A stretch of 64,000 nt of DNA. Origin: Cladophialophora immunda. Lineage: Eukaryota; Ascomycota; Eurotiomycetes; Chaetothyriales; Herpotrichiellaceae. The notes under the pieces were generated by a model that was not told the origin of the DNA, made no database searches, and saw only the letters and a program-made list of their open reading frames with translations. A program made the translations under genes and the position numbers. The stretch's first letter is position 1. Every line of letters begins with the position of its first letter. Shown piece by piece: positions 10,464 through 20,764 of the stretch. The stretch covers positions 1,552,883 through 1,616,882 of the forward strand of contig NW_015622546.1 of the NCBI RefSeq assembly GCF_000835495.1, read 5' to 3'.

Positions 10464-11166
10464 TATGGACGAATATGGCGAGTAGATCGAGACAGATCGG
10501 CGAGCATTGAAATCCCTCTCAAGAACCACTAACGCCAAGCAGTTCAATTGATGAACTAGTGAGGATGCAGGGCAATGACATGGTAAAATGCCAGATGGTG
10601 AAGAATTATAACATTGTGCAGTATAATCAAAGCTGTAACCAAAAGAACGTCAAATAACCCGAGAAGAGGACCCAAACCTCGCTGTGGTCTGCTGGAGCCG
10701 TGACGCCTGAGAGAAAGAATTGGAGGAAGAAAAAGAAATGCAGGAGGATTGATTTGATGACAACTCGGCCCGAGAGGAAGAGCGCAGCTGGCGCTGTGGC
10801 ACGTGTATGATGACATAAGGGACAGCCTCGTCCGTCACAGCCTGGCGAGACCTGACACTAACCGCCTTTGGGAACTATACACCGGCAAGGCTGAAAATTA
10901 TCAACCCACTACTCCGAGCTCGTGTGCTTGGACTGCACGGGCATATTACATCGTCTTGCACAATTAGTTGGTCATGAAATATTGTAGATTGGGTTGCCGA
11001 TTGTTAAGGGGAGGTAACGGCACCCCAATCATGGGTTACCGAGAACCATGTCCCCTGTGCAGCTCGGCATCCTCTTGAGCCTCCTGTCTGCTCTTTTCTT
11101 CCCAGAGCAACATCCAACGACGTAAGATTGACAGGATGGTCACCAACAAGTCCTGAGCATGTGGAC
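10464..11166. other. Intergenic region, no gene seen
   Basis: Promoter of the phospholipase gene and 3' flank of the pinin-like gene. No supported feature. Confidence 0.5.
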
Positions 11167-12225
11167 TCAATAGATAACATCATCTTCCTGTCCACGCTCA
11201 AGTTCTTCGCCGCCATGGTCATGGTCGTCCTGGTCCTTGCTACTGCTGCTTCGCCGCCGCTCTGTCTTCGATGCGCTTGCGGCAATGTCGTTATCCTTCA
11301 ACGGACCAGAAGAGTCGCTTGGGGATGTTTGATCATCCCTATCCGTTTCATCGTTGGCTTGATCTGATCTTTCGTCCCTAGGGTTTGCCTCGCCCTCTGG
11401 ATTGTGGCGATCGTCCAGTTCATCTGTTATTGGCCCTGGCGCCTGCTGCGCGTCCTTCTGTCGCTCCCCATCTCGTTTCAGCTCCTCCTCCCTCACTTTC
11501 TTTTTCTGCTCGAACTCCTCTATTTCCCGCTGGATCTTTACCTCCGCATCCTCAATCTGCTGCTTGACTTCATCTTCCTCGGACTCGCGTAACTCCCAGG
11601 GCTTGTAATACAGTCGTGGCTCTGCCTTGGTCTGCAAAAATCCAGCAGCAGCTCTCAAATTCCGATGTCTCATTCTCATCGCTTCTTCATCCCAGCGCAC
11701 CTGTTCAACTCGTCGTTCGCGCTCGAGCTGTTCCCTTTTGAGGCGCGCGGATTCGGCGATCTCATGGGACTCGCGTTTTAAGCGTTCCCGTTGACGGGAT
11801 TCGATTTCTTCGCGGCGTGCGTTTAATGTCGTCGTCTGATTGTTTATCTTTGTTCCAGCGGAAGATCTTCTAGGAGCATTTGAAGATTGCGAAAGGGTGC
11901 CGAGCAAGGCACCGAAGAGTCTTCGGTTTCGAGATTTGTCTTGTTCTACGGTCGACGATGTTTGTCGCCGGCGAGGCGGAGGAGGAGACATCGCCGATGT
12001 TTGTCCTCCTGGGGCGGTTGCTGTGACGGGAGAGTTCGCTGATGGCGCCGTTGGGGACGCTCCGCCATCGTTCGACGCGGTTGCCGAAGCCTGAGAATTG
12101 AGGCGGGGACGTTTATTTGATTCTGAGGTTTCGGAGATGGAGGATTGACGGCGTTTTAAGGAGCCATTTTGTTCTGCGGGATCGAGCTGAGGCTCTTCGG
12201 GAATGAGGACAGCTGAGGATATCAT
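11167..12225 (-). CDS. Pinin/SDK/MemA-domain protein (splicing-associated)
   Basis: Single exon, 352 residues. Residues 1-100 are disordered with a basic KRPR patch. The family signature RRLFGALLGTLSQ is at 101-113, followed by about 120 residues of heavily charged coiled coil (RREEIESRQRERLKRE and onward), the TKAEPRLYYKPWEL block (about 198-211) seen in pinin proteins, and a Glu/Lys-rich coil. The tail (about 255-352) is acidic, ends GQEDDVIY and carries an RRRSSSS patch. Pinin is an exon-junction-complex-associated nuclear protein linked to splicing; that role is carried over by family. It is divergently transcribed from the PHF5A/Rds3 gene across 406 bp. Confidence 0.9.
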   Translation of the reverse strand: MISSAVLIPEEPQLDPAEQNGSLKRRQSSISETSESNKRPRLNSQASATASNDGGASPTAPSANSPVTATAPGGQTSAMSPPPPRRRQTSSTVEQDKSRNRRLFGALLGTLSQSSNAPRRSSAGTKINNQTTTLNARREEIESRQRERLKRESHEIAESARLKREQLERERRVEQVRWDEEAMRMRHRNLRAAAGFLQTKAEPRLYYKPWELRESEEDEVKQQIEDAEVKIQREIEEFEQKKKVREEELKRDGERQKDAQQAPGPITDELDDRHNPEGEANPRDERSDQANDETDRDDQTSPSDSSGPLKDNDIAASASKTERRRSSSSKDQDDHDHGGEELERGQEDDVIY

Positions 12226-12631
12226 TATTCGTACAGCGAAATGGGTTCAGGAGCTAAAATTCTGGTTAGGGAGGCTCCTGCTGCTTTTTCAAATAGTTGG
12301 TCGAGCAACCAGGCTGTCGATGTGTAGATGAGATGCAGAAACATCGAATCGGGCCTGCAGGCGGAGCTCCACAGATCTTTTCCTGCTGCACGTGCCGCCT
12401 TTAGTTTGTGCGGGGAAATGGAACGAGGCTTAGAAATTCGCGCAAGGCTGAGCTTTTTCGATGCGTTTCTGTTTTCCATCCCACTACGACTACGATAATC
12501 GATTTATCTACGGTGCCTTCCCTTTCTGCGTTCTCGACAAGCTCCGTATCGATCAATTCCTCTCCCAACTACCAAGAACCCCACAAAACTTCAAGTCACC
12601 TCCGAAAAGCCCTGAACATACGACCGCAACA
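12226..12631. promoter_or_regulatory. Shared divergent promoter of two splicing-factor genes
   Basis: The 406 bp between the pinin-like start codon (12225, minus) and the PHF5A/Rds3 start codon (12632, plus) must hold both promoters. I see no clear TATA box. Shared control is inferred from geometry and related function, not shown. Confidence 0.5.
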
Positions 12632-12964
12632 ATGTCGCGCCACCACCCCGATTTAGTGATGTGTCGCAAAGCCCCCGGCATCTCGATCGGCCGCCTTTGC
12701 GACAAGTGCGACGGCAAATGTCCCGTCTGCGATTCCTACGTGCGTCCCACGACCCTTGTCCGAATATGCGACGAATGCTCCTTTGGCAACTACCAGAACA
12801 AGTGCATCGTCTGCGGCGGGGAAGGAATATCTGACGCCTTTTACTGCTTCGAGTGTACGAGGCTGGAAAAGGACAGAGACGGGTGTCCGAAGATCATCAA
12901 TCTGGGATCTTCGAGGACGGATCTGTTCTATCAAAAGAAGAACTTCAGAAATCAACAATATTAG
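12632..12964 (+). CDS. rds3: PHF5A/Rds3, SF3b-complex zinc protein
   Basis: Small subunit of the U2 snRNP SF3b complex, which helps hold the intron branch-point adenosine in the nucleus. The ATG at 12632 gives 110 residues, exactly the size of the highly conserved family; in-frame sequence upstream to 12461 is a leader, not protein. Seen: the N-terminal [16 protein letters not shown], then a run of CxxC pairs ([27 protein letters not shown]) forming the three-zinc knot, and the C-terminal [18 protein letters not shown]. Single exon. Identification is nearly certain. Confidence 0.98.
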   Translation: MSRHHPDLVMCRKAPGISIGRLCDKCDGKCPVCDSYVRPTTLVRICDECSFGNYQNKCIVCGGEGISDAFYCFECTRLEKDRDGCPKIINLGSSRTDLFYQKKNFRNQQY

Positions 12965-13694
12965 AAATAAAATGACGCCGCTGAATCACACAAAGGATGG
13001 CTTGCGCTGGGAGTGACCACATATCTGCAGGTGTGAGCCAAAAAGAGTGAACATCCCAAACCCTACATGCCGTAGCTTGACGGCGGGGGAGATACAATAT
13101 CGTCTGATGTCCTGACCCGGCGCGGATGCTGTTCGAGCCAGTCTCCCAGAACATCGAATGCGACGCGGAGAAGCGTCTGAATCTCTCTCATACTGTGGCA
13201 ACCTTGCGTTTGGTCTTATCCTCTGCGCTTGGAGAAACATGCCCGACCGAAATATCCTGCGGAGCTAATACTGCCTTCTGTATCTGCAGTATCCATACTA
13301 AGCAGAAGGACAGTCGCACGTTCAAGTCAAGTCGCCAAATGACAGATCTACTACGGACCAGAGTACAATTGTCGATCGATATCGCGTCATTGATGGCCCA
13401 ACATCTGTGTCAACACAGTGACGAAGGCAAGGAGGAAGCCCTCAGTAAGGAGCTCCAATATCATCAGGAAGGTGGCAAACAAGAGTTTCTAGACAACTAG
13501 CGGGTGGTTTCAATTGATTCTTCGCTTTTGCCGTCATATCCCCTTGAGCAGGACTGCCGGTTGCTTTTATCTTGAAATTCTTCTCAACTCCATATGTGAT
13601 TTGAAAAAGAGCAGTTGGTTTGCATGTCTGTAATGCGGCATCCAGTTCATCCCCTGGGACGGCGGCCCTGCTGCCGCACAGAATTCATCTTTGG
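12965..13694. other. Convergent intergenic region, no gene seen
   Basis: Between the 3' ends of PHF5A/Rds3 and twinfilin. The 124-codon frame near 13126-13500 has no recognisable domain and ordinary-looking composition; I do not support it. Confidence 0.45.
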
Positions 13695-14899
13695 TCACCT
13701 TTTCCCCGGTCTCTTTGGTCTGGCAAATCCTCCTCTGGGTGTTGCTGTTCCCGACCCAGGCGCCGAGCTGTCGCCGCCTTCTACACCACCGACTCCACCA
13801 GTGACACCTGCGGCCGCGATCAAAGTCTTGACCTCTTGCTCTAACCTCTCACCGAGTAACTCTTCCGGATCTCCGGCCTCCAGTCTTTTCACAATTTCAA
13901 CACCTTCAAACCCAGCAAGTTTGGTCATTCCCAGCCTTGAACTCGCATGAACCATCCTTTCCTTGATCTTGCTTGTCCCTGGACACACATAAATAAATAT
14001 ACTTCCGGGAACACCCTGTGCATTGTAGAACGTATAACTCGGTCGATCGCCCGGGATCTTTCCAGCCACTGCTCCTGGGTGAACATCAGAATTCGTGGAT
14101 AGCAGCCGGATCTCTTCTGTAGCGATATCAATTCCAAAGACGGCCATGTTGCCGGCCGAGCTGTCGCTGTCTTTAAACCCCGTCAAGGCAGACTTGGCCT
14201 CATCTGCAATCTTCATCATCACACCACCTTTCCCCTGTCCTGAACCACTTCCTCCCTCGCCCATCAGATCCCTCCCTCGTGTGCCATGTCGCTCTTCCTC
14301 CTCGGCCCGTTTTACGGCTTGTAGCTCCCTCTCCTCTGCACTGAGAAGCCCGGTGTCTACAGCTCCTCTTGAACTGGGGGTCGGGACCCCACCACTCGCG
14401 GCCGCAGAGCCCTTGGAACGTTCATCCCATTGCGAGGGGTCGAGGATCTCTTCCCTCTCGGTTAAAAAGACGGTCTCGGAAAACTTTTCTGAACCGAGCT
14501 CGCGCATAAGCGTGTTACGCGTGGAAGCAAAGAGAGTCTTTTGCCGCACAGGGGCTCGTGAGGGGACATATGTTATTGCTATCAGCTCACTGGAATTGGG
14601 AGCACGACGTAAGAACAAATAGAGGGGGTCGGTCGGCGTGAGAAGGTCGGAGAGGGTATGGATACTATTGAAGAGGCCGGAATGAGAGGAAGGGAAGCGG
14701 ATTGCTGGCAAAGGCGTGAGGGATTCGGATGTTATGCCTGCAGGGAGGCAGAAGAGAGAAGTGTCGCTCGTAAAGGTGGTGAATGCTGAGTGAAGGTCGG
14801 AGGACGCTGCAGTCAGAGAAGAGGTGATTGTCAGTCTTACAAATACTATTTTCCAGGCAGAAGGAACAGTCATAAGTTACCTGTGATTCCGGACTGCAT
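13695..14899 (-). CDS. twf1: Twinfilin (two ADF-homology domains)
   Basis: Actin-monomer-sequestering and filament-capping protein of the cytoplasm. Two exons: a 19-nt first exon 14881-14899 (encoding MQSGIT plus one base) and 13695-14806, with an intron 14807-14880 bounded by GTAACT and CTGCAG. The join gives 376 residues starting MQSGITASSDLH, the expected twinfilin/cofilin start. Seen: ADF-H domain 1 (about 5-135) with a linker containing SAEERELQAVKRAEEEERHG, and ADF-H domain 2 (about 165-325) with the typical YTFYNAQ and RMVHASSRLGM segments; the C-terminal tail is Gly/Pro-rich and basic (PRGGFARPKRPGKR), the region used for capping-protein and phosphoinositide binding in the family. Confidence 0.94.
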
Positions 14900-16017
14900 G
14901 GTGATGGATTTCTACCCCTAAAGTAGACCTCAAGAAACAAAGGAACTGGTTGGTTCTTGCAGCGGGTGTGAAGGAGGCCCAGGTATTCGAGGTGAGAAGT
15001 GGTTGGAAGCGGATTGCAGAAGAGACGCTATGTCGGTGTCGAGGATACAACTTTCAACAAAGGCGTACGGTCAGGGTCGCATCCTCTCAGTCTTCGAGAT
15101 AGTAGAAGCACCAATCTTGTACATAAGTGAAACACGTTGTAACCCTGTCGGCATTCAGGCTCCTCTCAATCTACACGCTGGCACGGCGCCGCAATAAGAC
15201 CCCGCCGTGGGGTGCTGGTCCGAGGCTGCACTTTGCCTGACTTGGCAAACGACAGCCTCGTCAACTGCAACCATGACTTACTTCATTGCTTCAAACCCTG
15301 AACGCTGCTGATATTGCAACAATGGCCGTGGTGTGCAGGCTATCTTGCGAGCCCTGCACAATCGATGTGGCCAGATCAATTTAGTTCGGCGTGAGAGTGC
15401 GTAGGCGTCGATTGAAGACCATGGAGAGTGTATATTGTCTTTGAGCCTCAGACCGTGACTGAGATACTCTCCACCGGAGACTGATGATTTACTGGGCTGC
15501 TATCTCGTTCGACAATATTTGCAGACACCTACTCTCCAGGGTCCGACGCTTTGTGAATACCGTCTTACCCACCAAATCCGGAGAGCAGTAGTCGGAATGT
15601 TCCGAGCGTGGTCAGCACTCCAGTCGAGCCCCGGACGATCCCTCTCCGCAACTTTGTGGGTGAAGAACGTATGGAGCCTATCAGATTCGACAGTCCGTCA
15701 TGTACCTCCTTGCTGCTATGACCAGCCCCGGAAAAGTCCTATTGAATGCCTCGTTCCTCCAGGAAATGTACAGAGATGTGCAGTCAAGCACGACACCTCG
15801 GAGTTTGGTATGTCAAGGAGAGTAATCAGGTTCGGGACCATGATCAAGGTAAGACTAACAAGCTGGCATGGGAGTGAAGCCGCCTATAAAGAGTTGGACG
15901 GGTCTTCTACGATATTGCCAGCAGTAAAGAAGACACGATCTGGTCAACTTCAAGTACGGACGCTCAATTGACTGACGGAGTTCCTCGAATAATGATTTGA
16001 TAGCATCGACTATCAAC
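14900..16017. other. Divergent intergenic region (twinfilin / P450)
   Basis: Holds the promoters of twinfilin (minus) and the P450 (plus). A TATA-like element for the P450 is at 15885-15891. The 150-codon frame at 15519-15971 lacks any domain and overlaps that promoter, so I do not call it. Confidence 0.5.
15885..15891 (+). promoter_or_regulatory. TATA box-like element
   Basis: TATAAAG about 133 bp before the P450 start codon at 16018, a typical spacing for an inducible fungal promoter. Confidence 0.45.
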
Positions 16018-18104
16018 ATGGCTCTCACGCACCTTTCGGAACAATTTGCTTCGGAGAAGGACAAACCCCTCTACTATGATGTTATACCTCTGCTGATTGT
16101 TCTTTTCCTCGGGAGTGCACTTCTCTATGTATGCCTTTCACTTCCAGCAGACGTGGACTACCCTTAACCTCGTGGTTGCCAACTTCAACAACCCATTGAC
16201 ACTGACGCAAATTGCAGACGCTCAGTCTTGTCATATATAGACTCTACTTCCACCCACTCGCCAAATACCCCGGCCCGTTCTGGGCCAAGGTCACGAATTG
16301 GTATTCGGTGTATCACGCTGCGGTCGGCGACAGGCACCTACAGATCTACTGGGCTCACCAGAAATATGGTACGTAATATCAAACTATATGTGGCAGCGCT
16401 GGAGGCTCCTTTCACAAGACTCCAATGTGGAGCATAACAAGGTCATCGGAAGAGACGATAGTTAACAAAGCATTTGCGTACCGAATAGGCAAATTCGTCC
16501 GTGTCGCCCCCAACCTTGTGACGATCAATGACCCGGCGGCCATCAAAGGTACGTATGCCTGAACAGAGATACTGGTCAGCTGGAGACTGGTGGTTTGGAT
16601 CAACGACCCTGACCCTGACCCTGACTGTTCAACCAGATATCTACGGCGTGAACCAGAACGTGCGCAAATCGGTCTTCTACGAAGCCTCGATTGCCCACAA
16701 TGGCTTCCAGAACATGTTCTCCGCCCGCGATCGCGAGATCCACGCCCGCAAGCGCCGCATCCTCGCTCCAGCGTTCACCGAAGCGAGCCTGTCCTCCATG
16801 GAACGGTACATCCTCCCACACATTGACGAATTCTTCCACGCCGCTTCGGGGGAAGAGCGTTGCTCGGCATTGCGCAAATGCTGGACCGCAGACTTGGGCC
16901 GATGGGGCAACTACTTGACCTTCGACGTCATGGGCGACCTCGTGTTCGGGAGGGACTTTGGAATGCTCAGGGGAGATGAAAGCCGCGAACTCCCCGATGT
17001 CATTGACGCTGCGGTGCATCAGCAGCTCCTCGTACGTCTTTGTTCTCTTCCACCCATAATCTGGACAGCAAGGGAGAGGGAACACACACACACACACCAA
17101 ACAAAAGGTTTGAGAGACCCTGTGAGCTGATGAATCGTGTGGTCACAGAACGGATGCAGCCACTTCATGCTGAGATGGAACCTCGACAAGCTCCTCTTCC
17201 CAGACATTGTCCGCCGTGGTCGGCAGTTGCTCGTCTACGCCAAGAAGCAGGTCCAGCTTCGGATGAGTGCTGATCAGAACCGCAAGGATTTCTTCTCGTA
17301 CATTGCCAACGCCGAGAACAAGGACGGCACCAAGGCATACGCTAATTCCATAGAAGTGTTTGCAGAAGCGAGGGGACTGATTCTTGGTGGTATGTCATTC
17401 CCAATGCCTCTTTGTCTTATATCGGCAATTCGGGAGAGAATATCACTCACTCACAAATACATAATTCTTCCGCGACAGGCTCCGATACAACGGCCACTCA
17501 GTTGGCGGCGAATTTCTTCTATCTCACCAACAATCCCCACGCACTGAAGCGGCTCGTGGAAGAGATCCGCTCTACCTTCAACTCGGCCGACGAGATCCGC
17601 CTGGGTAAAGCCCTTGACAGCTGCCACTATCTCCACGCCGTCATCAACGAATCGCTCCGTCTCAGTCCCAGTCTTCCCGGTGTCCTGCCTCGGGAAGTGC
17701 TCAAGGGCGGCATCACAGCAGTCGGCGAGCGCTTCCCCGCGGGAGTCGAGCTCTCGGTCCCCATCTACGCGGTTCATCATCTAGGAGACGTCTTCTTCGA
17801 CCCGCACATGTTTGTCCCCGAAAGGTGGCTGCCCGAACACACGAGTGAAGACGATGTCAAACGGTGCCACGAGGCCTTGACCCCTTTCTCGTACGGCTCG
17901 AGACAGTGCATCGGCAGAAGATTGGCGGTGATGGAGCTCTCTCTAGTTATAGCCCAGTCGGTCTGGAAATATGACCTTGAGTATGTGGCTGGTGGCAAGG
18001 ATGATCGGTTTAAGAAGAGTCCGGAAGTCGTAGAGTACAAGTTGCTTGATCATCTTGCTGCAGGGAGGTCGGGCCCAGTGATAAGATTCACAAGCAGGGA
18101 GTAA
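16018..18104 (+). CDS. Cytochrome P450 monooxygenase (CYP65-like)
   Basis: Haem-thiolate monooxygenase anchored in the ER. Six exons: 16018-16128, 16218-16368, 16489-16548, 16637-17031, 17149-17389 and 17479-18104; every phase joins, giving 527 residues. Seen: N-terminal membrane anchor (about 20-45), RLYFHPLAKYPGPFW proline-rich hinge, the FDVMGDLVFG segment typical of the isotrichodermin-hydroxylase/CYP65 group, I-helix oxygen-binding motif GGSDTT (319-324), ExxR at E377/R380, and haem loop FSYGSRQCIG with axial C463. The third coding exon is only 60 nt. Neighbouring Zn2Cys6 gene ends 244 bp away in the opposite direction. Substrate cannot be told from sequence. Confidence 0.95.
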
Positions 18105-18348
18105 GAGACAGGGGAAGACAGAGAGTTCGTTCGCCCGGGAGTATGAAATTGTTTCGCCAAGTGCTCATCAAAGGGATTGATTGTTAGCACTCGAAGCAGG
18201 TCACTTCGGTAGGCAATAGTAGCGTGACAGTGGAATATGCAGAGTTCCTTCAGGATAACTTCATACCAAACGAACTGCTCAACTCGATGCGTATTGATTG
18301 CAAGGAACAACTCGGTACAAATACAAATCTCCAGCCATCGGTATTGTG

Positions 18349-20764
18349 TCAAGGCATCCACAAATTGTTGACCAAGGTCCCAAGGTCTTGAGGCAAGCCA
18401 AAGTCGGGTTCCGAAGAAGGTGGCAGCTGAAATTCCCATACGGTCGGGTCCTCGGACAGGAATGGGAAAATCAGCCCATTTTCGCCGTTACTTGGGCCAA
18501 ACTCGGTGAGTGGCAGCGAGTTGAGGCCGATTGCAGTTTCAGTGACGGTCTTTGTGTCTTCGAAAGCTTCGATTCCGGTGACGGACGTAGGGAGAACTTC
18601 GGCCTCAAGGCCTGTTGCAGCGAAGACGTGGTCAGAAAAATTGAGACGCGAGGCTACACCTCGAACTCTTTCCCACAGGTACTTTGACTGAACCGATGTC
18701 TCAGCCAACGTCTGGAGACGGGCCAGTGCAACTATCGAGCTCTGACGAGCTTTTTGGGCGATATCAGCGGGGACAGAAAGCTCCTCTCCGTTCGCGGAAG
18801 GCGACCCCACGCCAGATGACTTATGCGTAGTGGCGAAAAGTAGGACGTCCAAGGCAGAAATGAGGAAGTGATTGAATTGCGCCTGGTGGAAAAGGTATTC
18901 GCTCTTGAAAGAATCCAGCTGAGTGAGAACTTTGACCGTGTCCGCGGCAATGCCCACCGAGGTAGTCCAGATATCCGAGGGCGCCGCATTGCGCAAGCCA
19001 GAGCAAAGGAAAGCTCGAGCAATCAGCGTCCGGAGATGGTTGGCTCGTATGTATAGAGTCGTACGAACCATTTTTAGTCCTGGACTGGAACTCTCACCAA
19101 GAGTTAGGGTTTCGAAATTGTCGCAAGCCCGACTCGCCCACAGATTAACTCTGTAGAGAAAATAAGCATAGTCATCTTGGAAGGTCGAGAGTTGCTCAGG
19201 GTTCAGGATCTTGTCGTTCAGGAGGGCATCGCAGGACTGTTTTCCGATGCTTGCATACTCAATCATGAGCTGCAAAAAGGGAGCTTCGACCTATACATAT
19301 CATGTTAGTGGGCAGCGCTCCAAGTATATCGCCACAAGTCCGTAGATTTCTATTCAGCGATCTAACTCACCGGCTGAGGAAAGTTCGGCTCCGGATGGAG
19401 GTTTTGCATCGCATTAGAGAAGCCCAAGGCATAACTGAGATGCTGCTCGAGAACAAAGACCGTCCAAACGGTGTTGATTGCCTGCGATCGGCTCTTAATG
19501 TCCGGGAAAGAGCGATCAAGGACCATTTTCCGATTCAACCCCAACTCAAGTATAATCCGGCTGACATTCATCGTGAATCTCCATGCCAGTCTCCACCGAG
19601 CGCAATGCAGATGATACAAGATCTGGGTAGTAGATCAAGAGTTAATCGACCTGTTCCGGTATACATTGTCAACGAAGTCAAGACTTACCACTAAGGTCAT
19701 CAGCACCAGGTCTTTCAGGTCAACTGCAGCACTCCATATCATAGTTTCGATTTCCGAGTGAAGAGATTGCAACAGCTTCGAGGTCAACTTTTGATGGGTA
19801 TCACCTTCAGCCAGGAGGCCAATTGCGACCACCATTTTCAGGATGGCCAAGTCCCCCTTGCCAAAGGCATATGCCCTTGCACGGCTTGAAAGCCCGCTGT
19901 TGGTTTCTAAGCGGTCATTTATGATCTCCTCGAGGTCGGAGATGTCCAGGATAGGATACATGACCCATTCCAGATTGTGAAAGGCTTGTACTCCCTGCCA
20001 AAGAAGGTTGCGGTCCGTCTCGTCGATCGGATCTATCGATCGAGCAGGTGCAGAAGCACCTTGACTCCTTGAGCTCGCGTCTGAAATTGATTTTGCAACA
20101 TGCTCAATTTCACTTCGGCTGATGTCACTTGATTCACCGTCGAACACCTCACCGTGGATAATGGACAAGGATGTACGTGTTTGCGTAGCAGTAGACTCAT
20201 CTGCCATGTTTTGCGCTTGTGACAAGTCAAGTCCAAGTTTTCTGACACCTGCGTCAATGACGTTGATGCAAAAGAAAGCACTGGTTGATGTTTGGAAGAG
20301 GGGCAAAGGATGTTTTTGAGCCGATAGTCCAGCGTCGGCCTTTGCAAGACGAGTTTCGGCCGCTTCATAGGCTGCTTCAATCGCTGCCGTCTTTTTGATC
20401 AAGAGATCCAACTTGTCGTTCTGTTGTCGGAGGAGCGTTGAGACCTCTGTTTCAAATTTGCGCTCGTCATCCCTACTGCGGTCAGATCTCGCTAAGACAA
20501 ATGAGGGCGTTCGTACTCTGGTCGATGCTCGTGGACCTGGAAGTTTGGAGGCGCCTGAGCACTGTACAGGCAAGTGGCGTCTCGAGAGGCACAGTGTTTG
20601 CAAGGAAGGCGGCCATCACATCTCACTTTCGCGGCTTTACATTTTTCACACGCATGGGGCGTGTATCGACTTCTCTTTCGGGGACGTTGGGACGAGGCCT
20701 CAGTATCCGTCGCGTGTGCTGTAGTAGCGCCTTTCCCTCTAGAGACTTCACGTGCCCCAGCCAT
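18349..20764 (-). CDS. Zn2Cys6 transcription factor, next to the P450
   Basis: Nuclear DNA-binding regulator. Exons 20517-20764, 19689-20475, 19371-19622 and 18349-19290 join in frame to 742 residues. The first intron (20476-20516) would be only 41 nt, but it restores the frame and both splice sites are canonical. Seen: basic RPRKRSRY then a classic cluster C39-x2-C42-x6-C49-x5-C55-x2-C58-x6-C65; a predicted coiled coil after it (about 90-130, QQNDKLDLLIKKTAAIEAAYEAAETRL), and a middle/C-terminal region with the LHCARWRLAWRFTMNVSRIILELGLNRK helices of the fungal regulator middle domain. The stop lies 244 bp from the P450 stop (tail to tail). A link to the P450 is inferred from position only. 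Confidence 0.9.

Noticed and set aside
10464..10547. 28-residue upstream extension of the Isc1-type protein
   Set aside because: No targeting signal or conservation seen; the ATG at 10463 sits at the usual distance from the first catalytic motif.
13126..13500. 124-codon frame between PHF5A and twinfilin
   Set aside because: No domain and random-looking composition in a convergent 3' region.
15519..15971. 150-codon frame before the P450
   Set aside because: No family resemblance and it covers the TATA-like element of the P450.
16018..20764. Secondary-metabolite gene cluster around the P450
   Set aside because: No polyketide synthase, peptide synthetase, terpene cyclase or prenyltransferase gene is in the window.
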